Notes under the pieces: generated by a model
Told to the model about the DNA's origin: nothing
Databases searched by the model: none
The model's input: only the letters and a program-made list of their open reading frames with translations
Origin: Candidatus Chloroploca asiatica
Lineage (GTDB): Bacteria > Chloroflexota > Chloroflexia > Chloroflexales > Chloroflexaceae
Direction of reading: 5' to 3'
DNA: 64,000 bases
Assembly (NCBI RefSeq): GCF_002532075.1
Contig: NZ_LYXE01000063.1
Location: 1-64,000, forward strand
Part shown: positions 36,815 through 45,763 of the stretch, in pieces
Layout: every line of letters begins with the position of its first letter
Position numbering within the stretch: position 1 is the first letter of the stretch
Translations under genes and position numbers: made by a program

Positions 36815-39024
36815 CAGGGCACCTCCCGCGCCTGCCAGAAGCGTCCCGCAGCGGCAACGCCCACTACCCCAGTCGAACCTGGGGGCAACTCAATCACGAA
36901 GGGCAGATCAGGGCGCAATTCAATGGGCGCACTGCGGAAGACTTCGCGCTCATCGAGGCTGACGACAACAGTTGCATTGGCAAGGCGTTGCGGCGTCGCC
37001 AGCGTCACCGTCAGACCACCATCGTCGCGTCGCTCTAGACCAACCGTGCCTTCGGGTGATGCCGTGGCCGGCAGTCCCATCTGCCAGACTGGTTGCCAAG
37101 TGGTCGCGATCGCACGGGATGCCCCCGGCGCAAGCAGCGGGTCGTCCCAAAAGGTCGGTTGCGCGCCGCTCCATACTTCGACATAGGCGCTGCCATCATC
37201 CGTATACAGTCCTGGCTCGACACTCGGCCCAAAGCCAAAGATCTTGCCGCCAACCGTGCCTTCCCCATGACTCACCACTGCCCCATACTCGGCCTCGACA
37301 TCATAGGCCCCGATAAAAGACACCGGCGTCGGCGTAAACGCACCAATATAGCCCGTCCAATTGGTGGGGTTGCGCAGATCGCGGCCAGCCTGGTAAGGCC
37401 ACGGAAAACGCTGGCGTGGGGCAGGCAACGCCTGATCGAACGTCGCATGGACAATCAGTTCATCGGTAGGCACGATAAAACGCATCCCCGGCCCAACCTG
37501 ATTATCACCAGCAGGGCTCAGGATCGCATTGGTCCACATCTGCAGCGGTTGCGCCGTCGTCGTCGGGTTACGGGCCTCAAGGCGCACCGCAAAACGCGCC
37601 TCGTCGGCACGGAGCGTCACCGTACCCAGCACCTCAAACCCACGTTGGCGCTCGGTCGTCGTCGCGATCACGTCGACCCGGTCGCCCTCACGGATCACCT
37701 GCATCGCCCACGGAAGATTCTCCAGATAGCCATGCTCCTCGGTTGGCACGGCCCACTCGAGGCCGCCCACGCCAAGCCACCAGCCACGCTGTCCAAACGG
37801 ACTCGGCTTGATCACCTGATTCTGGTAGAAGATCCGGCGTCCGGTAGTGCGATCAACGGCCTGCACCAGGCGTCCACCGAGTTCGGGGAGAAAGGTGAGC
37901 GTGAGGAAGCGGTTCTCGACCACAAGCGCACGGTACTCACGGGGCTGCGGCGGGCCAACCAGGGCTGGTTCAAGGCGGTCATACGGATAGATCGCATCAC
38001 CGGGTTGGGTCGGGCGCAGAGCCGGGGCGAGATCGTAGGTCGGGATCGTCAGCGTCGTCTCGCGTACCGCCAGGGGCTCGGCGGGCACCGGGCGCGCATA
38101 GTGCAACGTGTGGCCGTGACGCCAGCCCAGATAATGCTGGCCCACATTGCCCATCTCAACCTTCCAGGGATCAGGATTAGCCGGATTATAGGTCAAGAGA
38201 CGGCGTTCAAACGCCTGGAAGAGCACCGGCACTTGTTGCCCGGCAACCGTCACCGTCGCCCAGTACGGCTCGGTAATCGGGTAGCCAAAGACAAAGAGCG
38301 GATCAACAACCTGCTCGCGCACCACCCGGCCATTGACCAACACCGGCCCGCGCTGCTCCATAAACTGCTGAAACACCATCGGCACATTGCGCCCCGTCAC
38401 CGGCTCATAACGCACAATCGTCGTCTCGGGGCGCGCAAACGCGGGATTCTCACCCATCCCGGCTGGCCCAAAGGTCGCACTGACGCGCTGGCCGACACGT
38501 GAGGGCACCCGATTACCCCCATCAAGCGCCGCCAGCGGAGCGAGCATCGCATACGTCGGAGCGTCAGGATTGCCTACAGGATCGCCGGCGACCGGAATGG
38601 CCGCCGCCTCGCGATTCACAAACGTCGTCGCGCCCACCTGCAAACGCCCAACAATCATCTCGACCACCAGCAACCCGCCGGTCACAAACCATGGCGAAGT
38701 GCGATCACCGGCAGGATCATTGATCTCCATACGCGCCTTATCAACATACTGCACGAGGCGCACCCCGCCGGGAGCCTGGTCGAAACGCTCATAGCGACGC
38801 GAACCGGGCAACTCACCCCAGACCCACGAACGGCCCGCGCTACCGGCGGCCACCAGCGCATCAGCCCGCGTCCAGATCTGGCGAAAAGCCGGATCAGCAA
38901 ACCCATCGGGCGCAACCGTTTGTGCCTGGGCAACCGGGGGAAGCAGCGCAAGCAGCAGCGCACACAGCAGCAGCAGACTGACCAGAGAAGCACGTTGCGC
39001 AAGTGAAATCCGATTTGTTTTCAT
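36814..39024 (-). CDS. Secreted protein with DUF5107 domain
   Basis: 736 residues. A signal peptide ends near LLPPVAQAQT. Residues about 35-320 are a surface module typical of Chloroflexota, with RYERFDQAPGGVRLVQYVDK and, later, FERRLLTYNPANPDPWKVEM and GNVGQHYLGWRHG. From about 340 there is a galactose-mutarotase-like DUF5107 region (VENRFLTLTFLPELGGRLVQ, QNQVIKPSPFGQRGWWLGVG, LQMWTNAILSP). This fold handles carbohydrates in other families, so a glycan substrate is possible. It is coupled to hutG by a 1-nt overlap although the functions look unrelated. Confidence 0.8.
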   Translation of the reverse strand: MKTNRISLAQRASLVSLLLLCALLLALLPPVAQAQTVAPDGFADPAFRQIWTRADALVAAGSAGRSWVWGELPGSRRYERFDQAPGGVRLVQYVDKARMEINDPAGDRTSPWFVTGGLLVVEMIVGRLQVGATTFVNREAAAIPVAGDPVGNPDAPTYAMLAPLAALDGGNRVPSRVGQRVSATFGPAGMGENPAFARPETTIVRYEPVTGRNVPMVFQQFMEQRGPVLVNGRVVREQVVDPLFVFGYPITEPYWATVTVAGQQVPVLFQAFERRLLTYNPANPDPWKVEMGNVGQHYLGWRHGHTLHYARPVPAEPLAVRETTLTIPTYDLAPALRPTQPGDAIYPYDRLEPALVGPPQPREYRALVVENRFLTLTFLPELGGRLVQAVDRTTGRRIFYQNQVIKPSPFGQRGWWLGVGGLEWAVPTEEHGYLENLPWAMQVIREGDRVDVIATTTERQRGFEVLGTVTLRADEARFAVRLEARNPTTTAQPLQMWTNAILSPAGDNQVGPGMRFIVPTDELIVHATFDQALPAPRQRFPWPYQAGRDLRNPTNWTGYIGAFTPTPVSFIGAYDVEAEYGAVVSHGEGTVGGKIFGFGPSVEPGLYTDDGSAYVEVWSGAQPTFWDDPLLAPGASRAIATTWQPVWQMGLPATASPEGTVGLERRDDGGLTVTLATPQRLANATVVVSLDEREVFRSAPIELRPDLPFVIELPPGSTGVVGVAAAGRFWQAREVP

Positions 39025-39197
39025 AGTTTACTCTTTTGGCACAACAAACTGTGCCATCAACAACAGCAGCAAGGCAATGTGGCCTATGCGTTGAAATCTT
39101 GCCGGCAACCTGGATGTTTCGAGCGCCATGTGCGTCTCCACTACGTCACAGCAGTTGTATCATTATATAAGCAAATCCTCCTGCACGCCGATCAACC

Positions 39198-39246
39198 TTA
39201 TACGGGTGATTGAGGAGGCCGTAGGCCTCCTCAATCACCCGTATAA
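39198..39246 (+). other. 23-bp perfect hairpin just before the MFS start
   Basis: TTATACGGGTGATTGAGGAG plus GCC (39198-39220) is the exact complement of 39224-39246, loop GTA. It ends 7 nt before the ATG at 39254 and lies between divergent genes, so it is not a terminator of a known upstream gene. In the mRNA it would place a very stable stem over the ribosome site; no Shine-Dalgarno is free. Confidence 0.65.
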
Positions 39247-39253
39247 TAGACTG

Positions 39254-40438
39254 ATGCAAACCAATTCATCTTCTACCAGCGATCGCCAGATCATCGTTGC
39301 CGCACTTGTTTTGAGCCTGGGAGGGGCCGTTGCCCTCGGGTTTGGTCGCTTTGCGTATGCACTCTTGCTTGAGCCAATGCGCACCGATCTCAACTGGAGC
39401 TATGCCCAGGCAGGGTTGATTGGCAGCGCCAACGCCATCGGCTACCTTGCAGGTACGATGCTCGTCGGGCTCGCCGTCGCCCGTTGGGGCGCACCGCTCA
39501 CAGTGCGCATTGCCCTCGTTCTCACCAGCCTTAGCCTGTTGCTGACCGGGTTGCTCAGTCTCTTTCCCGCCCTCCTAGCGCTACGCATTCTGACTGGGAT
39601 CGGGGGCGGCCTCATCTATGTCGGCGGGGCCACCGTGGTGATGAACCGCAGTGGCACAGGAGGACGCCCACCACTTGGCCTCTACTACAGTGGGCCAGGA
39701 ATTGGCATTGCCATTTCAGGGCTAGCGGTACCACCGCTGCTCGCAAGCCTGCAACAGGACGGATGGCGCACCATCTGGCTTGGGATGGGGCTTATCGGGC
39801 TGCTTGCCCTGGTCTTGATGGAACCATTTTTGCGCACCGCCGAAGCCCATGCCCGGGCGAGTGGCATGGCTCCTGGACGGGCACGCCCGGTCGCGAGCGA
39901 CTACGGATCTATCTGGCCGCTCATGCTCTCCTTTTTCATCTATGGCATCGGCTATATTGGCTACATGACCTTTATTATCGCCTTTATGCAGGCCCAAGGA
40001 GCCGCCCCCGCACTCGTGCAGTGGTTCTGGGGTGGCCTGGGTCTCGCTGCCATCGCGGGAGGGGCGCTCTGGGTACCGGTGATCGGCAAGCTTGGACCGC
40101 GCCACGGCCAGGCAATCATTATGTCAATGCTCACCCTGGCTGCACTGCTGCCGCTGCTTGCACCGCAAACCTGGAGCTACGCCTTATCAGCGCTGCTCTT
40201 TGGCGGCTCATTTCTCTCGATTGTGACTGCGGTGACGAGTGAAATCCGACGACGGCTACCACCTGAACGCTGGGCGCTCGTCACCGGCCACGCCGTCGCC
40301 CTCTTTGCGCTGGGTCAACTGATCGGTCCAGTGCTCACCGGTCTGATTGCCGACCTACCGGGTGGCCTTGCCTACGGCATGATGCTCTCGGCTGGCGCCC
40401 TCGGGCTGGCGACGCTAGTCGCCTTGATCAAGCGTTGA
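39254..40438 (+). CDS. MFS transporter, YbfB/YjiJ family
   Basis: 394 residues, twelve hydrophobic segments. The family signature GFGRFAYALLLEPM is near the N terminus, followed by SANAIGYLAGTMLVGL and LYYSGPGIGIAISGL; in the second half FFIYGIGYIGYMTFIIAFMQ. The substrate is unknown; some members are linked to export of small organic compounds. The start MQTNSSS is used because the longer open frame reads through the 23-bp hairpin. It is convergent with the Usp gene. Confidence 0.85.
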   Translation: MQTNSSSTSDRQIIVAALVLSLGGAVALGFGRFAYALLLEPMRTDLNWSYAQAGLIGSANAIGYLAGTMLVGLAVARWGAPLTVRIALVLTSLSLLLTGLLSLFPALLALRILTGIGGGLIYVGGATVVMNRSGTGGRPPLGLYYSGPGIGIAISGLAVPPLLASLQQDGWRTIWLGMGLIGLLALVLMEPFLRTAEAHARASGMAPGRARPVASDYGSIWPLMLSFFIYGIGYIGYMTFIIAFMQAQGAAPALVQWFWGGLGLAAIAGGALWVPVIGKLGPRHGQAIIMSMLTLAALLPLLAPQTWSYALSALLFGGSFLSIVTAVTSEIRRRLPPERWALVTGHAVALFALGQLIGPVLTGLIADLPGGLAYGMMLSAGALGLATLVALIKR

Positions 40439-40454
40439 CGCCCCACTATGGAGC

Positions 40455-40503
40455 TTCTTGCGCCGAAACAAGCTAGCGACGCTGGCTTGTTTCGGCGCAA
40501 GAA
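40455..40503. terminator. 19-bp perfect hairpin between convergent genes
   Basis: TTCTTGCGCCGAAACAAGC and its exact complement (40485-40503) enclose an 11-nt loop; TTC/GAA ends give short U-tracts on both strands. It separates the MFS gene and the Usp gene. Confidence 0.75.
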
Positions 40504-40539
40504 AACCCCTGGGTGCCGCAGGCACCCAAAAGCTCGCCC

Positions 40540-40962
40540 CTACTTCACAACCATCACCGGGCAAGGCGCACGATGGGTAACCGCCATGCTCACACTCCCA
40601 AGCATCAAACCCTTCCACTGGCTCAGGCCGCGCGCACCAATGACAAGCAAATCAGGATTACGGGTATGCACCACATCGAGGATGACATCGGCGGCACCGC
40701 CCTCGATGACATCGGTGTCAACATAGGCAATCCCAAGCTCGCGGAGGCGGCTCTCGACATTGGCAACAAGTGAACGGGCGTGCTCAAGCATATGGCTGAG
40801 CGTCCGACTATAATTCGGCTCACCAAGCGAATCAGGGATTCGAGTCAACGCATGCAAGACCAGAACTTCGGCATGATAGCGCAAGGCGAGTGAGGCCGCA
40901 ATATCGGTCGCACGCTCGGAAGGGGCCGAACCGTCAGTCGCAAGCAGAATCTTCTTGAACAT
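40540..40962 (-). CDS. Universal stress protein (UspA family)
   Basis: 140 residues, single Usp domain: MFKKILLATDGSAPSERA at the N terminus and the ATP-binding signature GARGLSQWKGLMLGS (G-2x-G-9x-G-S) near the C terminus, so probably ATP-binding. The start is fixed by AAGGAG 8 nt upstream. It is alone on its strand, upstream of a hairpin. Confidence 0.93.
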   Translation of the reverse strand: MFKKILLATDGSAPSERATDIAASLALRYHAEVLVLHALTRIPDSLGEPNYSRTLSHMLEHARSLVANVESRLRELGIAYVDTDVIEGGAADVILDVVHTRNPDLLVIGARGLSQWKGLMLGSVSMAVTHRAPCPVMVVK

Positions 40963-41185
40963 GATGAGACTCCTTTGTATCATCAAGTCGTTGATGGGAG
41001 ACAAACGTGGTTGCGGAGGCAGAAACAGGGCGCAAGGAGGGGTGGCACACAGGGACACACAATCTGTAATTATCTATGATAGCACAGGCTTACAAGAGAG
41101 TCTAGACCCATGCAAGAACATGCCGTCCCCCCAAAACGGATACTCACCCACCGCACTATGCGGATCGCCACGCAGATCCAGACGC

Positions 41186-41818
41186 TTACGGCACAAGCCG
41201 GTGCTGAACGGCAAGCATGGCAGCTTCGGTGCGGCTGCTGGCTCCAAGTTTCGCCAGAATGCTGCTCACATGATATTTGACGGTTGACTGGCTGATCCGT
41301 AATTTGGCGGCAATTTCGCCATTGTTCGCGCCATGGGTTACCAACGCCAGAACTTCTTGTTCGCGGGGCGTCAGGTCAAAGTGGATTTCGGCGGGTTTGC
41401 GCGCTGCTTCCATAAGCACCCGTGTTGCTTCAGGGTCAAGCGTTGGGCGCCCAGCATGTGCGGCGCGAATGGCATCAGCAAGTTGATTGGCACTGATATT
41501 TTTGAGCAGGTAGCCGATAGCCCCAGCCTGCAACGCTCCTTGCACCAGTTCATCCTCGCGAAAGCTGGTCAGGGCCACCACCTGAATCTGGGGATAACGC
41601 GCTTTGATCGCTCGCGTGGTGGCGGCTCCATCCATCTCAGGCATCACCAGATCCATCAAGATGACGTCAGGCATCTGCTCCTCGCACAACGCAAGCGCGG
41701 TATGACCACTATCAGCCTCGGCGACCAGTTCGAGGTCGCTATAGGCGAGCAGAAAAGCGGCGAGGCCACTGCGGACAACCGCATGGTCGTCAACGATCAT
41801 GACACGAATTGGTTCCAT
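41186..41818 (-). CDS. NarL/FixJ-family response regulator
   Basis: 210 residues. Receiver: RVMIVDDHAVVRSGL, phosphoacceptor DVILMDLVMPEMDG, LTSFRE, LLKNISANQL. LuxR-type helix-turn-helix: LTPREQEVLALVTHG and ISQSTVKYHVSSILAKL. The second ATG is chosen as start because GGAGG lies 6 nt upstream; the ATG four codons earlier overlaps the kinase stop (TGATG). It is the output partner of the kinase at 41830-44031. Confidence 0.93.
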   Translation of the reverse strand: MEPIRVMIVDDHAVVRSGLAAFLLAYSDLELVAEADSGHTALALCEEQMPDVILMDLVMPEMDGAATTRAIKARYPQIQVVALTSFREDELVQGALQAGAIGYLLKNISANQLADAIRAAHAGRPTLDPEATRVLMEAARKPAEIHFDLTPREQEVLALVTHGANNGEIAAKLRISQSTVKYHVSSILAKLGASSRTEAAMLAVQHRLVP

Positions 41819-41829
41819 AGGCTCCTCCA

Positions 41830-44031
41830 TCAGGTAAGAACGTCAACGGCGATCCTGGTTCCCATACCGATGCGACTCGTCATCTCGAGCCTCGCCCCAA
41901 TTTTGGCGGCACGTTCGCGCATAATGCCAAGGCCAAGCGAATGGCTCCTCACGGTGGTCGCATCAAACCCACGGCCATCGTCTTGCACCGTGAGCACCAC
42001 ATGCCCAGGCGTAAAGGTGAGCGTCAGAACAACATGCGAGGCACTGGCGTGTTTAACCACATTATTGAGCGCTTCTTGGGCAATACGGTAGAGCGCCACC
42101 TGGATCTCGGGCGGCAGTCGCTGCTCTGCTTCACCTTCAACTTCAACGGTTATCTGCAAGCGCGACCGTCCGACGAAGGCTGCGGCAAGTTGGTGCAGCA
42201 GTTCATCAAGGTTGCTCTCGGTCAGTGTCGCTGGACGCAATTCGAGCAAGAGGGTGCGCATTTCGGCGAGTGCGCCGCGCGTCAATTCGCGCAATTCAGC
42301 CAGTTTGGCCTCGCCAACAACAGGGTCACGCTCCCAGATCCGGGGCAGCACATCGGCAATCAGGCTGGCCGAAAAGAGAGTCTGGGTTACGGCATCATGC
42401 AATTCGCGGGCAAGCCGATTCCGTTCGGCCATGACGGCTATCTGTTCGGCTTTATCACGCAGACGCGCATTCTGCAACGCTAGGGCCGCCTGGTCAGCAA
42501 AGAGTGAGGCCAGATTGATCTCTTCGTCGGTAAAAGTACGTGGCTCACAGTAGTAAAAGGCCAACCCGCCATAGGCAACATCCTGGGCAACCAGAGGCAA
42601 GGCGAGCACCGCACGAAAGCGATACAGCGCAGCTTTCAACGCCTCAAGACGCGCAGGATCAACCAGAACACTTTCGATCGCGGCAAGCGACTCGGCCTGT
42701 GCCTGTTCAACCGTACGGATATTCAACTGACGCACATCAGGCACAATCATTATCTGCCGCGAGGCCACCACACGACCAATCGTGCCGACCCCTGATGGCA
42801 ATGTAACCTGCCGCACTTCCGGGGGCAAGTCACCACGCAACGCTTGGATCGTCAACGTCTGCTGCTCTTCGTGCAACAGATAGAGCGCAACGGCATCGCT
42901 GGCAAGCAACTGATCGGCCTGCGCAACAATCGCATCCAGCAATTGCGGTAGGGCATGCTCGGCATTCAGCCGCACCAAGATCTCGCGCAACCCTTCGGCT
43001 ACCTGCCGCCTCCGCTCGAGTTCCTGATTGCGTTGCTCAAGCTCATAGGTGCGTTCGGCTACCCGCTGCTCGAGCAGGCGATTCGCCTCGTAGAGAGCCG
43101 CCCGTGAGCGTTTGTGCTCGAGCGCGTTGATCAGCATCTCGCCAACAACATGGAGCACCGAGATATCAAGCTCGGCCCAGGTCTTTTCGTGACGTACTGC
43201 ATCAAAGCCCAACAGACCAACGACCCGTTCTTGATAGGTCATCGGCACCGCGAGCAACGACTTGATCCCCTGGCTGGTGAATTCACGCTGTTCAACGGCT
43301 GCCTCAGGTGGAAGTTGATCAACCCAGGGAATATGCAGGATCTGACGTTGCAAGAGTTGCTGGTTTGACCAGGCAAGGTCCGCAGTAGACAGGCCCTGCA
43401 AACGGTGGATCTGCGCTTCGATGCCCTCGGCACACCACTCCTGGATGCACGAGAGCGACGTTGCATCATCACTGTACAAAAAGATATAGGCGCGATCAGC
43501 CTGCGTAAAGGTGCCAATAGTCTGGAGAGCCTGTCGAATGCCATGATCAATCTGATCAGGCGGCCTATTGATAAAACTATTCGAGAGCGTTGTGATAATC
43601 TGTTCGAAAGTCACATGATGCCGCAGGCGATCCAGGGTCTTCTGCAACTCGTGCTCAGCCAGCACACGCTCGGTCACACTCGTCGTGACATGCACAATCC
43701 CAACAAGCGTTGCCTCATGGTAGAGCGGAGCCGAGACCGAGTCCCAGTACGAGACGCGGCCATTGATGGTCAACGGGAAGGCCTCTTGATAGACGGTCTC
43801 GCCCGCGAGGGCACGCAAAAAGATGGCGCGGGCTGAAGCTTCATTGCCCGGCAGCAAATCGAGAAACGACGTTCCCTGCCTAACCTGTTCCGTTGGCAAG
43901 GAACTGTAGCGGCGGACAAATTCGATCAGCGTCGGATTGAACCGGCGCAGGCGCAGGTCGCAATCGAGAAGCGCAATGCCCATCGGCATCTGATCGAAGA
44001 AGATTTCAAGCATGTGCTGCTGCTCACTCAT
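41830..44031 (-). CDS. PAS-GAF-GAF sensor histidine kinase (HisKA_3, NarX/DesK type)
   Basis: 733 residues, no membrane helices. PAS at about 5-120 (FFDQMPMGIALLDCDLRLRR), GAF at about 150-300 (ADRAYIFLYSDDATSLS), a coiled coil (EANRLLEQRVAERTYELEQR), a second GAF at about 350-520 (LLASDAVALYLLHEEQQ), then HisKA_3 (AERNRLARELHDAVTQTLFS) and HATPase (AQEALNNVVKHASASH, VQDDGRGFD, GLGIMRERA). Soluble GAF kinases of this kind often sense redox or small ligands; no metal-binding cysteine cluster is seen. Coupled to the NarL-type regulator; the receiver gene lies just upstream. Confidence 0.92.
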   Translation of the reverse strand: MSEQQHMLEIFFDQMPMGIALLDCDLRLRRFNPTLIEFVRRYSSLPTEQVRQGTSFLDLLPGNEASARAIFLRALAGETVYQEAFPLTINGRVSYWDSVSAPLYHEATLVGIVHVTTSVTERVLAEHELQKTLDRLRHHVTFEQIITTLSNSFINRPPDQIDHGIRQALQTIGTFTQADRAYIFLYSDDATSLSCIQEWCAEGIEAQIHRLQGLSTADLAWSNQQLLQRQILHIPWVDQLPPEAAVEQREFTSQGIKSLLAVPMTYQERVVGLLGFDAVRHEKTWAELDISVLHVVGEMLINALEHKRSRAALYEANRLLEQRVAERTYELEQRNQELERRRQVAEGLREILVRLNAEHALPQLLDAIVAQADQLLASDAVALYLLHEEQQTLTIQALRGDLPPEVRQVTLPSGVGTIGRVVASRQIMIVPDVRQLNIRTVEQAQAESLAAIESVLVDPARLEALKAALYRFRAVLALPLVAQDVAYGGLAFYYCEPRTFTDEEINLASLFADQAALALQNARLRDKAEQIAVMAERNRLARELHDAVTQTLFSASLIADVLPRIWERDPVVGEAKLAELRELTRGALAEMRTLLLELRPATLTESNLDELLHQLAAAFVGRSRLQITVEVEGEAEQRLPPEIQVALYRIAQEALNNVVKHASASHVVLTLTFTPGHVVLTVQDDGRGFDATTVRSHSLGLGIMRERAAKIGARLEMTSRIGMGTRIAVDVLT

Positions 44032-44079
44032 GCCCCTATGGTACATGTCCTGAGACAGAAGATCAATGGGAATTCACCC

Positions 44080-44445
44080 TCACAATGAGGCCAAAGTCTT
44101 GAGCAGATCTTCTGGAGGGGCACCTTTGCTGAGAAAGGCCGTAGCCCCAGCCTGCAAAGCTGGCTGATGGGCCTCGGGGCGACTACTCATCGCAATAATT
44201 TTGAGGCCCGGCTGCTCATCGTGCAACAGCCGGACAAGATGGATCGCGGGAAGACCGGGCAGTTCCCAATCGAGCAGCACAAGCTCGGCAGCGCACTCGG
44301 CAACCAGCAGCAGCAAACCAGTGGCATCGACTGCTTCGCCCACAATCGCAAAGTTGGGTTCTTGCTCAAGACGTAGCCGCAACGCATCACGGACACTGGC
44401 CTGGTCGTCGGCGAGGAGAATTTGGCGCATTGGGAGGGCATTCAT
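44080..44445 (-). CDS. Stand-alone receiver-domain response regulator
   Basis: 121 residues, only a receiver domain: QILLADDQASVRDALRLRL, phosphoacceptor in LVLLDWELPGLP, AMSSRPE, and FLSKGAPPEDLL with the conserved lysine. There is no output domain. The start MNALPMRQ follows GGAG. It is the first gene of the receiver-kinase-NarL set and may act as a phosphate sink or a phosphorelay step for that kinase. Confidence 0.85.
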   Translation of the reverse strand: MNALPMRQILLADDQASVRDALRLRLEQEPNFAIVGEAVDATGLLLLVAECAAELVLLDWELPGLPAIHLVRLLHDEQPGLKIIAMSSRPEAHQPALQAGATAFLSKGAPPEDLLKTLASL

Positions 44446-44541
44446 AGGCTCCACCTCATGCCTGTAGCATACGCCCAACGCTTATCGTGCGCATCAGGCA
44501 GATGCAGGGCGTGTGCGTTAGACCAAAGGCGGGGAGCAAGA

Positions 44542-44570
44542 CTAGTCAGTCGACTAGGGTAATTTTACCC
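44542..44570. promoter_or_regulatory. Two adjacent operator-like palindromes
   Basis: CTAGTC-N4-GACTAG (44542-44557) is followed directly by GGGTAA-TT-TTACCC (44557-44570). They lie between the two-component operon (leftward) and the rhodanese gene (rightward), 30 bp upstream of its promoter, so both directions could be controlled. Confidence 0.5.
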
Positions 44571-44599
44571 ATCTGCAATAAAGAGTTATTTCCCTTTTG

Positions 44600-44627
44600 T
44601 TGATTAAGTTGATCATATTAATATACT
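44600..44627 (+). promoter_or_regulatory. Promoter of the rhodanese gene
   Basis: TTGATT (44600-44605), 16-nt spacer, TATACT (44622-44627), in an AT-rich segment. The start codon follows about 65 nt later with AAGGAG before it. Confidence 0.6.
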
Positions 44628-44694
44628 TTCACTTTGAAAGCGGCGCATGATGCGTTGCTCAGCCGTAGCGCTACCTTACAAGGAGTGATCTGTG

Positions 44695-45702
44695 ATGCAT
44701 ACGCCTGTCGTTTCACGTGGCAATGGTCTGATGCTCGTTGTTCTTGTGACCCTGGTGCTTGTGTTGGCCGGATGCTCGGCTGCCCAGACGCCTGCGGCAG
44801 CCCCTGTTGCTGCGCCTGTACTTGCCCAAGGTACCGAACTGGGCGTACGCGGCCCCGAGCAGGCCCTGGTGAGCACCGAGTGGCTGGCGGCAAACCTGGA
44901 TAATCCCCAGGTGCGGGTGATCGAGGTCAGTGTTGTTCCGGGACTCTACGAGCGGGGCCATATTCCAGGGGCAGTGAACTTTGTCTGGCACACTGATTTT
45001 GTCGATACGGTCAATCGGGACATTGTTGCGCCTGACCGCTTCGAGCAACTGGCTCGCGCTGCCGGCATTAACCAGGATACGACGGTTGTCCTCTATGGCG
45101 ATAATAGCAACTGGTTTGCCGCCTGGGGGGCATGGATCTTTCTGCAGTACGGGGCCAGTGATGTGCGCCTGCTTGATGGCAGCCGCGCCAAGTGGGAGGC
45201 CGAGGGCCGTGAGTTGGCCGTAACCGTCCCGAGTGTTGCGGCTGGCGATTTCACCGTTGCCCACCGCGAGAGTCTGCGCGCCAGATTGCCTGATGTTTTA
45301 GCGGTTGTTGAGGGCGCAACAACCGCCTCACTGATCGACATCCGGTCGGCTGATGAGTTCTCAGGCAAGATCTTTGCCCCCGAGGGCTTTCAAGAGTTGG
45401 CAATCCGGGCAGGCCATATTCCAGGTGCGATCAATATCCCTTGGAAGCAAGCCCTCAATGAAGATGGTACCTTCAAGTCGGTTGATGAGTTGCAGAGCCT
45501 CTATGCTGGGCTGGGCATTGATGGCAGCCAGCCGATTATCACCTATTGCCGGATTGGTGAGCGCGCCAGCCACACCTGGTTTGTCTTGAGCCAGATCCTC
45601 GGCTACGAGGTTGCCGTCTATGATGGCTCGTGGACCGAGTGGGGCAATACGATTGGGGTTCCGATTGCCAATCCGAGTGGCACTGTGTGGGGCGCCCAAT
45701 AA
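44695..45702 (+). CDS. Thiosulfate sulfurtransferase lipoprotein, tandem rhodanese
   Basis: 335 residues. The signal peptide ends with the lipobox LAGC, so it is a membrane-attached, extracytoplasmic lipoprotein. Two rhodanese domains follow: the first (about 55-175) has DNSNWFAAW in place of the active loop and is inactive; the second (about 195-320) has the catalytic cysteine in YCRIGERASHTWFVL. The CRIGERxSHTW loop is that of the thiosulfate-type SseA group. GTG directly upstream is an alternative start. The next gene is a YeeE/YedE transporter, so sulfane-sulfur handling outside the membrane feeding uptake is likely. Confidence 0.9.
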   Translation: MHTPVVSRGNGLMLVVLVTLVLVLAGCSAAQTPAAAPVAAPVLAQGTELGVRGPEQALVSTEWLAANLDNPQVRVIEVSVVPGLYERGHIPGAVNFVWHTDFVDTVNRDIVAPDRFEQLARAAGINQDTTVVLYGDNSNWFAAWGAWIFLQYGASDVRLLDGSRAKWEAEGRELAVTVPSVAAGDFTVAHRESLRARLPDVLAVVEGATTASLIDIRSADEFSGKIFAPEGFQELAIRAGHIPGAINIPWKQALNEDGTFKSVDELQSLYAGLGIDGSQPIITYCRIGERASHTWFVLSQILGYEVAVYDGSWTEWGNTIGVPIANPSGTVWGAQ

Positions 45703-45712
45703 TCGCCGGGCA

Positions 45713-45739
45713 ACCAGGGTCAGCATGGCTGGCCCTGGT
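45713..45739 (+). terminator. Hairpin between rhodanese and transporter genes
   Basis: ACCAGGGTCAGC and GCTGGCCCTGGT pair over 12 bp with one G-U, loop ATG. With no U-tract it may attenuate rather than end transcription into the transporter gene 25 nt further. Confidence 0.45.
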
Positions 45740-45763
45740 GCTCTACCCAGGTAAGCGCGATCT

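Noticed and set aside
37093-38502. 469-codon open frame on the plus strand
   Set aside because: Arg/His-rich antisense shadow of the DUF5107 gene.
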